Of a stretch of DNA of 6,471 bases, positions 1 to 5,523 are shown piece after piece. Under the pieces are notes generated by a model that was not told where the DNA came from, made no database searches, and worked only from the letters and a program-made list of their open reading frames with translations. The first letter of the stretch is position 1; the number at the start of each line of letters is the position of its first letter. This stretch comes from JAHEEL01 sp964195545 (GTDB lineage Bacteria; Actinomycetota; Acidimicrobiia; Spongiisociales; UBA5794): positions 1-6,471 of the forward strand of contig CAXMQQ010000037.1 of the NCBI GenBank assembly GCA_964195545.1, written 5' to 3'. The translations under genes were made by a program, and so were the position numbers.

Positions 1-387
1 CCCCGGCGTCGCCGTCGCGGGTCCAGGTCTGGTCGAGCCGGGTCAGTCTGGGGCGGCGGCACCGAGACCCGGCGGTCCTCTCGAGAGGGCGCCATCGGTG
101 CGCAGGATGTCGTGCATATCTGTGGCGAAGTCGCGCGACCCTGCCGCGCGCGGTGCACAATTGGGTGCGGTGTCGCGGATCGACCCACGATTCGTGAACT
201 TGTTGAGAGCACACGTATCACCTCGCAGCTTCCTCGGAGGGACACCTCGGATAGTTGGGGATTGGCTCCGGGGACGGACACAGGACATTCCCGGTTTAGG
301 CCACGTCCAGTTGACACTGTCCACTCTCTTGTGAGCGGCACGCCTATTGTCGCGACGGCAATGCACCACGACCAAGGAGCCCTGTCC
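1..387. other. Left-edge region without a supported gene
   Basis: Open frames exist on both strands here, but none has a ribosome binding site, a recognisable protein or a credible start. The long frame that continues into the downstream dehydrogenase is a chance upstream extension in high-GC DNA: its translation is Arg/Thr/Pro-rich and shows no fold. A perfect TTGACA lies at 311-316, overlapping the short inverted repeat GACA-C-TGTC (313-321), but no convincing -10 element follows at normal spacing. The heptamer CCTCGGA is repeated at 232-238 and 245-251. The region is probably the leader and promoter area of the first gene, possibly with the edge of an unseen neighbour in the first ~100 bases. 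Confidence 0.4.
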
Positions 388-1272
388 ATGGAAGTTGCGC
401 TCATCGGCTTGGGAAACATGGGTTCGCGCATTGCCCAGTGCATTCTTGACGGCGGATTTGACCTGACGGTGTGGAATCGCACTGCGTCAAAGATGGAGCC
501 GCTGGTCGCGAATGGCGCGAAACCAAGTGCATCGGCCAAAGCAGCGGTCACAGGCGTCGATGTCATCGTGACGAGTCTCATGGATGACAAGTCCATCGGG
601 GAAACGCTGCGGGCGACTGACGGCATTCTGGCCGGCATGAAGCAAGGCGCGGTGCACGTCTGCGTGACGACCATCTCACCAAGCTACGCCGACGAACTCG
701 CTCAGATGCATCTCGAGCACGGCAGCTACTACGTGTCCGGGCCGGTGATCGGTCGCCCCCATGCTGCGGCGAGCTGTGAACTGACGTCCGTCTTGGCGGG
801 TGACCCGAAGGCTGTGGCGATCGCCACTCCGGTGTGTCGCGCGTATTCGAAAGCGGTTCTCGCCATCTCTGAGTCTCAGCGGATCGCCAACTCCATGAAG
901 CTGTGCGTCAACTACAGCGTGATCTCCATCATTGAGACGATCAGCGAGACCTATGTGTTGGCGGAGAAGTGCGGCGTTCCGATTGAACACATCCGAGACT
1001 TCTTTCAGGAGGAGCTCTTCGCCCACCCGGCTCTGAAGGAGTACTCCGAGAAGCTGCGGAGCCGAGATTTCGGCGGGCGCGGCGGTTTCGTCATGACGGG
1101 TGGCCTCAAGGACGTCCAGCTGATGCTTGCCAGTGCGGAGAACGCGGGTGTGAGCCTGGACATCGGGGAGGTCGCGGAGCGGAAACTCCAGGCGGGAATA
1201 GCGGCGGGCATGGGCGAGGCCGACTGGAGTGCTATCTATGAGATCACCCGCCGCGAAGCTGGGTTGCCGTAG
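388..1272 (+). CDS. NAD(P)-dependent beta-hydroxyacid dehydrogenase family oxidoreductase (3-hydroxyisobutyrate dehydrogenase-like)
   Basis: The 294-residue protein has the usual family length. The start at ATG 388 is chosen because AAGGAG (374-379) lies 8 bases upstream and the Rossmann strand begins at once (M-E-V-A-L-I-G-L-G-N-M-G). The dinucleotide motif GLGNMG is at residues 7-12. N-R-T at 30-32, after the second strand, suggests NADP(H) preference. A T-T-I-S-P motif follows near residue 93. The substrate loop reads V-S-G-P-V-I-G-R-P-H-A-A instead of the common D-A-P-V-S-G-G, which is closer to the 'GRP' subgroup of these reductases. The catalytic lysine is K171, with N175 in the K-x-x-x-N pattern. 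The C-terminal domain keeps the G-L-K-D segment. Known family members oxidise 3-hydroxyacids or reduce semialdehydes (some relatives reduce imines); the substrate here cannot be read. The protein is cytoplasmic. It leads a same-strand set with a crotonase-fold hydrolase and an ABM protein, suggesting a catabolic step. Confidence 0.9.
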   Translation: MEVALIGLGNMGSRIAQCILDGGFDLTVWNRTASKMEPLVANGAKPSASAKAAVTGVDVIVTSLMDDKSIGETLRATDGILAGMKQGAVHVCVTTISPSYADELAQMHLEHGSYYVSGPVIGRPHAAASCELTSVLAGDPKAVAIATPVCRAYSKAVLAISESQRIANSMKLCVNYSVISIIETISETYVLAEKCGVPIEHIRDFFQEELFAHPALKEYSEKLRSRDFGGRGGFVMTGGLKDVQLMLASAENAGVSLDIGEVAERKLQAGIAAGMGEADWSAIYEITRREAGLP

Positions 1273-1401
1273 AGCGTTGGATTGTCGCGGCATTCCATCG
1301 CGTGTTCGCTCGTTGTGGGATGTCGGTGGCGACGTCGGCCTATTCGAGTTGGGGAGGAATCTGGTCGGGTCCACTGGAGACCGTCGAGAGGAGCAGGAAT
1401 C

Positions 1402-2262
1402 GTGTCGTTGACAAGCTTCGTTCCTACCCCAGAGTTCGGGGAATACAAGGAACGTTTCAAGGAACACTACGAACTCGAGCGTCGCGATGACGGCGTCATT
1501 CTGGCTCGAGGGCATACCCGCGGAGGGTCCATGCAGCTGAGCGTGGAGAACCACCGCGCCGTTGGTCAACTGTTCAAGACAATCGGGTCTGACCCCGAGA
1601 ATGAAATCATGATCTTCACCGGCACGGGGGAGGATTTCATGATGGATGTTGATCCTGAAGGCTTCGCACTCGAAGAGAAGGACCTCCAGTATTGGGCATA
1701 CGAGCACGCGTACAAGGACGGCAGGATCAACGTCAGTTCTCTGATCAATGATCTGGAGATTCCGACCATTGGCATACTCAACGGTTGCGGCTTCCACAGC
1801 GAGATTCCCTTGATGTGCGATATCACGCTCATGGCCGATGACGCCGTTCTCTACGATCTGCACTACGACATCGGTTCGGTCCCCGGCGACGGTATCCACA
1901 GCTGTTTCGAAGAACTGCTCGGTGTCAAACGCGCCGCCTATGCCCTGTTGACCGGAGAGGCAATCGACGCCAAGACCGCGCTCAAATATGGCATGGTCAA
2001 CGAGGTGCTACCCAAGGACGAACTCGTTGACCGCGCGTATCAGATTGCAGACCACATCATGACGCAGCCTCGCACGACGCGCCGCCTGACCACGCAGATC
2101 ATCAGGCGGCCCTGGCGCCAGAGGATCAGCAATGATCTCGATGGGGGCTTCGGCATCCAGATGTTTGGGCATCTCGCCAAGCAGAAGGCCGTGCACACAC
2201 AGAATCATGTCGCCGCTCAGGGCGCCTACGTGAAACAGGGGAAGAAGAACAATTTTGACTGA
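1402..2262 (+). CDS. Crotonase-fold enzyme, 6-oxocamphor hydrolase-like (probable beta-diketone C-C hydrolase)
   Basis: The 286-residue protein starts at GTG 1402, 8 bases after GAGAGGAG (1386-1393). The frame is open 40 codons further upstream, but that part is Arg-rich and unlike the family. The crotonase fold shows in I-F-T-G-T-G-E-D-F (71-79, first oxyanion-hole loop), G-I-L-N-G (124-128) and A-L-L-T-G-E-A-I-D-A (181-190) followed by Y-G-M-V-N-E-V. Compared with 6-oxocamphor hydrolase from memory, the match is specific: F-H-S-E-I-P against N-H-P-E-I-P, and V-P-G-D-G-I-H against V-P-G-D-G-A-H. This places H132, H154 and D163 at OCH H122, H145 and D154. OCH performs a retro-Claisen cleavage of a cyclic beta-diketone without CoA. 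By my hand alignment OCH Glu244 falls on Gln253, which is uncertain. The protein is most likely a diketone hydrolase; an ordinary enoyl-CoA hydratase is less likely because the two catalytic Glu residues of that group are not evident. Confidence 0.82.
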   Translation: MSLTSFVPTPEFGEYKERFKEHYELERRDDGVILARGHTRGGSMQLSVENHRAVGQLFKTIGSDPENEIMIFTGTGEDFMMDVDPEGFALEEKDLQYWAYEHAYKDGRINVSSLINDLEIPTIGILNGCGFHSEIPLMCDITLMADDAVLYDLHYDIGSVPGDGIHSCFEELLGVKRAAYALLTGEAIDAKTALKYGMVNEVLPKDELVDRAYQIADHIMTQPRTTRRLTTQIIRRPWRQRISNDLDGGFGIQMFGHLAKQKAVHTQNHVAAQGAYVKQGKKNNFD

Positions 2263-2351
2263 GCGCAACCCGGCAGACCCCCGCGGAGCGTGGTTGTCGA
2301 GGATCCGTCCCGGATCTGTCAGGATTCGCACCAACCGAGAGGAGCCAAACA

Positions 2352-2369
2352 ATCGTTGATCTCACAGTG
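2352..2369 (+). other. Probable non-canonical ATC start region of the ABM gene
   Basis: GAGAGGAG at 2337-2344 is an SD identical to the one before the crotonase gene. Seven bases after it lies ATC (2352), in frame with the ABM protein; the first usual start, GTG 2367, is 22 bases from the SD. Starting at ATC gives the N-terminus (M)-V-D-L-T-V-I-L-T-A-K, which supplies the complete first beta strand expected in this fold. The GTG start would lose half of that strand. Either ATC is a rare true start or it is ATG with a mutation or read error. Confidence 0.5.
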
Positions 2370-2645
2370 ATTCTGACGGCGAAGGACCTCGCCCAGGTAC
2401 CGGAGTTGCGCGAGCTGTTGACGAAGCAGGTGGTGATGTCGCGAGAGGAACCTGGATGCGTGCGTTTCGAGGCACTCGAATCTCAGACGGTCCCGGGTAC
2501 GTTCATAGTGGTAGAACGATGGGAATCTGAAGCGGCGCTGGATGTCCATCGCGAGGCTGAAGCCATCACCACTGTGTACTTGCCGCGCATCATGCCGCTC
2601 GTCGATCGAGTCCTCCACGTGGTTTCGGTGCTACCGGGCACGTGA
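2367..2645 (+). CDS. Antibiotic biosynthesis monooxygenase (ABM) fold protein, YgiN-like
   Basis: The protein is 92 residues from GTG 2367, or 97 if translation begins at ATC 2352, which I favour. It matches the small dimeric ferredoxin-like ABM family. Visible signatures are E-E-P-G-C-V-R-F-E (27-35 from the GTG), P-G-T-F near 43-46, V-V-E-R-W-E-S (48-54), A-A-L-D-V-H (56-61) and a final strand V-L-H-V-V-S-V. Known members include cofactor-free quinol monooxygenases, haem-degrading enzymes and isomerases such as LsrG, so the fold alone does not fix a reaction. The His-rich end of the typical motif (A-H-x-x-S-x-H) is reduced here to one His followed by R-E-A-E. It lies 104 bases (to the GTG) after a 6-oxocamphor-hydrolase-like gene on the same strand, so it may oxidise or detoxify an intermediate of the same pathway; that link is inferred. 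Confidence 0.85.
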   Translation: MILTAKDLAQVPELRELLTKQVVMSREEPGCVRFEALESQTVPGTFIVVERWESEAALDVHREAEAITTVYLPRIMPLVDRVLHVVSVLPGT

Positions 2646-2843
2646 AGCTCTGGGTAGGTGATGGCGTCCGGGGCGCCCCCTGTGTCACTCGTGAGTGAAG
2701 CGGGTTTTCGCTGCCCGGCGACGGATGGTGACATCGATAGTCGGCCGTCATGTCGCAACCCGAGGGATGCGTCACAAAGTTTCCTTGAGATCACGGGTGC
2801 CACGAGCGACCGGATCAAGATGTGCACGGGCGCCCGCGGGTGG
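2646..2843. other. Convergent intergenic region with short palindromes
   Basis: Two genes converge on this gap. It holds the palindrome GGGGCGCCCC (2670-2679), the inverted repeat TCACTC-GT-GAGTGA (2685-2698) and the palindrome CGGGCGCCCG (2827-2836), the last just after the stop of the minus-strand gene. These could act as terminators for the two converging transcripts, but none has a T tract and their loops would be too short as written. I see no open frame with a ribosome binding site here. Confidence 0.3.
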
Positions 2844-3197
2844 CTAGGGATTGTGGCGGTCGTCACAGTTGGGGCAGACCAGGGTGGCGCCGTGTCGGAC
2901 CCGTTGTGAGTTGCAGATTCCGCATCGGTGGCCGGGCCTGGCGGTCCGTGCTGGTTCGTTTGCCGATCGCCCGTCGACGGGCATCCTGCGCCGTTGGGGG
3001 TTGGTGAGGTGCTCTACCGTTTGAGCTGCACCGACACCGAAGGTGAGTGTCACGATTCCGAGTGACGCGATCGTGACACTGAACTCGGCGAGTCCGCCGG
3101 TGTGCGTCCCAATCCGGTAGGAGACGGCGGCGATCGCGATGCCGGTGAGCCCGATACAGATGATTTGGATCGAGTTGGGTGCGAATCGGTCAGCCAT
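2844..3197 (-). CDS. Small membrane protein with C-terminal zinc ribbon, function unknown
   Basis: The protein has 117 residues. The start is ATG at 3197 on the minus strand, preceded by AAAAGGAG with 7 bases between SD and ATG; the frame is open further upstream but that part is unstructured. Two hydrophobic stretches, about residues 9-28 (I-Q-I-I-C-I-G-L-T-G) and 39-62 (F-S-V-T-I-A-S-L-G-I), look like a helical hairpin in the membrane. A basic linker (Q-R-R-R-M, then R-S-A-N-E-P-A-R-T-A-R) follows. The C-terminus carries C92-G-I-C95 and C108-P-N-C111, a CxxC-x12-CxxC zinc ribbon that would bind one zinc. I do not recognise a named family. It is transcribed against the ABM gene and divergently from the histidine kinase. 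Its SD is built into a hairpin (3200-3223), which suggests translational control. Confidence 0.72.
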   Translation of the reverse strand: MADRFAPNSIQIICIGLTGIAIAAVSYRIGTHTGGLAEFSVTIASLGIVTLTFGVGAAQTVEHLTNPQRRRMPVDGRSANEPARTARPGHRCGICNSQRVRHGATLVCPNCDDRHNP

Positions 3198-3199
3198 GT

Positions 3200-3223
3200 C
3201 GACGCTCCTTTTTTCGAGCGTCG
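3200..3223 (-). promoter_or_regulatory. SD-masking hairpin before the zinc-ribbon membrane gene
   Basis: In the minus-strand transcript CGACGCTC pairs perfectly with GAGCGTCG around the 8-base loop GAAAAAAG. The stem ends two bases before the ATG at 3197. The SD AAAAGGAG spans the loop and the first bases of the 3' arm, so folding would hide it from the ribosome. The stem has 8 pairs, six of them G-C. There is no T tract after it on either strand, so it is not a normal terminator. A regulatory role is inferred. Confidence 0.55.
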
Positions 3224-3380
3224 CGGGCGTCACACCAGTATCACGACGACACATTACGACGGCGCAAGCCTGGATCCCCAGGTTTGACGTGACCGTGGCC
3301 GGTCCCGTGTCGGACTCATCGGCGGGGTACGCTCGCCGTAGAACACAGCCGAAGATTCGGGAGATACGGGAGTTGGTCCC

Positions 3381-4715
3381 ATGGTCGATGGCCAGACGAA
3401 ACCGAGAGGAGTACCTGCGGTATTCCAGAGCGAGTGGGTCGAACTCGGCCCCATGGGCCGTACGGTGCTTGTTGCCCTTGCGGTGTCTGGAGTCGTCGCG
3501 GTGTTGCTCGCCGTCGCGATCCCGCATCAGGTGAAGCACGATCTGATCGACGGCGAGACTCGGTCCCTAGTCCGGATCGCCGGTGATATGGCCGAAACGG
3601 GTGTCATCCCTCCCAGGGCGGATGATCCCGTTGCCCTAGCCGTTCTCGACGAAGCTGTGCGGGCTAGCCTCCTCGGCTCCGACACGGTGAGGGTCAAGGT
3701 CTGGTCACCCGACGGGACCATTGTCTACTCGGACGAGTCCGATTTGATCGGCGTGACATTCCCTCTCACGGAGGACCGAGTCGACGCGTTCAACGGGCAC
3801 CCGCGAGTCGACGATCCAGATCTCTCCTTGCTCGAGAACGTCTACGAACGTACCCTCCCGCCGGTTCGAGAGTTCTACATCCCAGTCGCGAACGAGACCG
3901 GCTCTGTGGTCTCGGTGTTCGAGGTGTACCGCCTGGCGGACCCGATCGAAACGACCGTCAGCAACATCCAGCGCTACGTATGGGCCAGTATCGCGATCGG
4001 TATCGGTTTGCTGTCGCTGTTCCTCGTGACGCTCATCGTTATCAACGGCAAGGCGCTTGAGCGCAGACGCCGTCTCGCCGAGAAACTGTTCAGCGATCTT
4101 GTACAGGCCCAGGCGGAGGAACGCGCCCGGATCATCGGATCCCTTCACGATGACATCGGCCAGTCCCTGTATCGCATTCACTACGGCCTCGAAGACACAC
4201 GCTCGCGTATCGATAGCAGTGATCCGATCGCAGCGGACCTAGCTCGTCTCGGGGCGCTTGTCGGCGACGTCGACAGCGCGCTCCGAGCAGAACTACGCCT
4301 GTTGCAGTACGGGACAGGGGAAGAACTCTCTCTGGGGTCTGCTCTCGATGAGCTCGTGGAAGTCACAGAGATGGAGACCGATCTGACGGTGACTGTGACC
4401 GTCGATACGGACTGGGTGCTCTCGCCGTCCAGTCGGGTGGCGCTCTTCCGCGCTGCTCGCGAAGCGTTAACGAACGTTCGGAAGCATGCCCTTGCGACAA
4501 CCGTCGACATCCGGATGTATCGCAACGGCAAGCGGGTCAAGCTCGACGTGATTGACGATGGCATCGGGATCATCCATGACGAGGGTCTCGGCTTGACGAC
4601 GACTCGCGAGCGACTCGAGTCGATCGGCGGCGGTCTCAAGATCAAGAACGGACGGAACGGCGGAACCCGATTCGTAGCGTGGCTACCGGCCGGTGAAAGC
4701 GAGGTGCAGCCGTGA
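3381..4715 (+). CDS. Sensor histidine kinase, NarL/DesK type (HisKA_3 + HATPase_c)
   Basis: The 444-residue membrane kinase senses an unknown signal outside the cell and phosphorylates the response regulator encoded next. A first membrane helix at about 28-48 is followed by an extracytoplasmic domain (49-198) containing V-W-S-P-D-G-T-I-V-Y-S-D and L-I-G-V-T-F, typical of a single Cache-like sensor domain. A second helix lies at about 199-221, then a coiled linker rich in A, E and R. The dimerisation motif E-E-R-A-R-I-I-G-S-L-H-D-D-I-G-Q puts the phosphorylated His at H256. The ATPase domain has the N box R-E-A-L-T-N (N365), G1 box D393-G-I-G and G2 box G-L-G-L-T-T-T. ATG 3381 is preceded by CGGGAG (3367-3372). 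ATG 3453 (M25), just before the first helix, is an alternative. Its stop overlaps the regulator start by four bases, so the two are translationally coupled. Confidence 0.93.
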   Translation: MVDGQTKPRGVPAVFQSEWVELGPMGRTVLVALAVSGVVAVLLAVAIPHQVKHDLIDGETRSLVRIAGDMAETGVIPPRADDPVALAVLDEAVRASLLGSDTVRVKVWSPDGTIVYSDESDLIGVTFPLTEDRVDAFNGHPRVDDPDLSLLENVYERTLPPVREFYIPVANETGSVVSVFEVYRLADPIETTVSNIQRYVWASIAIGIGLLSLFLVTLIVINGKALERRRRLAEKLFSDLVQAQAEERARIIGSLHDDIGQSLYRIHYGLEDTRSRIDSSDPIAADLARLGALVGDVDSALRAELRLLQYGTGEELSLGSALDELVEVTEMETDLTVTVTVDTDWVLSPSSRVALFRAAREALTNVRKHALATTVDIRMYRNGKRVKLDVIDDGIGIIHDEGLGLTTTRERLESIGGGLKIKNGRNGGTRFVAWLPAGESEVQP

Positions 4716-5341
4716 GAGTGATCATCGCTGACGATCACCGCATCGTTCGTGAGGGCATTGCGATGCTTCTCGCGCCGGAGGTAGATGTCGAACTCGTGGG
4801 TGAAGCGTCGAGCGGGGAGGAGCTCCTCGAGTTGCTCGAGACGCCCGAGGTCGACGTCGTGCTCCTCGATGTGCGCATGCCTGGCAAGGGTGGCCTTGAA
4901 GTTCTCGAGGAACTCCAAAACAGAGATGATGCCCCGAGTGTTGTTGTTCTCTCGATGCACGATGACCCGTCGTATGTGAAACGTGCGATCGAACTGGGGG
5001 CCTCCGGTTATCTGCTCAAGTCCGTCGGCAAAGAAGAGCTGCTCCGGGCGCTGGGTGTCGTCGTCACCGGCGGTTCATACATCCAGGGAGAGATCACCGC
5101 ACCACTGATCGCGCGGATGGTCGATCCGACGAGCGGTGGGTCGGTCGCGGAGCTGAGCCTCCGCGACATCGAGATGCTTCGGATGCTCGCCGGTGGCCTT
5201 GACAACCGGAGTGTGGCCCGGCGTCTCGGTGTATCCGAGGCCTCGGCAAAGGCGCGACTGCGCGCCATCTACTCCCGGCTCGGCGTCAAGCGGCGTTCCG
5301 AAGCGGTAGCCGTGGCCCTCCGACTCGGCATCATCACCTGA
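4712..5341 (+). CDS. Response regulator, NarL/FixJ family (REC + LuxR-type HTH)
   Basis: The 209-residue cytoplasmic transcription factor is the partner of the kinase before it: its GTG start shares GTGA (4712-4715) with the kinase stop, and GAGG at 4701-4704 serves as SD. The receiver domain (1-120) has acidic residues D7-D8, phospho-acceptor D53 in L-L-D-V-R-M-P, switch residue S81 in V-V-L-S-M-H-D and K103 in G-Y-L-L-K. The HTH spans about 147-208: L-S-L-R-D-I-E-M-L, N-R-S-V-A-R-R-L-G-V-S, then I-Y-S-R-L-G-V-K-R-R. It departs from the consensus in two places: the usual R-E pair is R-D (151-152), and the T-V-K of the recognition helix is S-A-K (178-180). DNA targets are unknown; candidates are the operon itself and the haem-domain lipoprotein downstream. 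Confidence 0.95.
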   Translation: MRVIIADDHRIVREGIAMLLAPEVDVELVGEASSGEELLELLETPEVDVVLLDVRMPGKGGLEVLEELQNRDDAPSVVVLSMHDDPSYVKRAIELGASGYLLKSVGKEELLRALGVVVTGGSYIQGEITAPLIARMVDPTSGGSVAELSLRDIEMLRMLAGGLDNRSVARRLGVSEASAKARLRAIYSRLGVKRRSEAVAVALRLGIIT

Positions 5342-5348
5342 ACACGCA

Positions 5349-5366
5349 TAGGGCCGAAAGGCCCTA
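5349..5366 (+). terminator. Hairpin terminator after the two-component operon
   Basis: TAGGGCC-GAAA-GGCCCTA forms a perfect 7-bp stem with a stable GNRA-type tetraloop, starting 7 bases after the regulator stop. The bases after it (GTTCCGTATC) are not T-rich, so it is not a textbook intrinsic terminator, but hairpins without T tracts are common in high-GC actinobacteria. It probably separates the kinase-regulator transcript from the lipoprotein gene. Confidence 0.65.
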
Positions 5367-5418
5367 GTTCCGTATCGAATGGTCACGAATGCGACTGTCC
5401 CAACGATCCCAGGCAGGG

Positions 5419-5459
5419 ACCGTTAGCCCGATGAACCGAAGTCCGGTTTTCTATACGGT
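5419..5459 (+). promoter_or_regulatory. Nested inverted repeats upstream of the lipoprotein gene
   Basis: ACCGT (5419-5423) pairs with ACGGT (5455-5459), and inside this AACCG (5434-5438) pairs with CGGTT (5444-5448). TATACG at 5452-5457 resembles a -10 element, but no matching -35 is seen at normal spacing. The site lies in the 182-base gap before the lipoprotein and could be an operator for the adjacent response regulator. The support is weak because the arms are only five bases each. Confidence 0.25.
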
Positions 5460-5523
5460 GACTCTGAGATGAGATGCGCTCGCCGCGCCGGTTGTGGCGG
5501 GCCGATCACCGAGGAGGTGAACC

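Noticed and set aside
43..117. Minus-strand ATG at 117 as the start of a leftward gene
   Set aside because: It has no ribosome binding site and the frame stops after 24 codons; no homology is visible.
311..350. TTGACA (311-316) as promoter of the first gene, with TATTGT at 345-350 as -10
   Set aside because: The spacing is 28 bases, far too long, and no -10 lies at 16-19 bases. It is kept only as a remark on the upstream region.
676..1899. A 407-codon open frame on the minus strand across the dehydrogenase and crotonase genes
   Set aside because: It is antisense to two clear enzymes, has no recognisable motif and is a typical high-GC shadow frame.
3237..3267. Minus-strand promoter TTGCGC with TGATAC/GATACT for the zinc-ribbon membrane gene
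   Set aside because: The -10 match is poor at 18-base spacing and the better hexamer needs 19; not above chance in this sequence.
4181..4960. A 259-codon minus-strand frame across the kinase-regulator junction
   Set aside because: Ser/Arg-rich shadow of two well-supported signalling genes.
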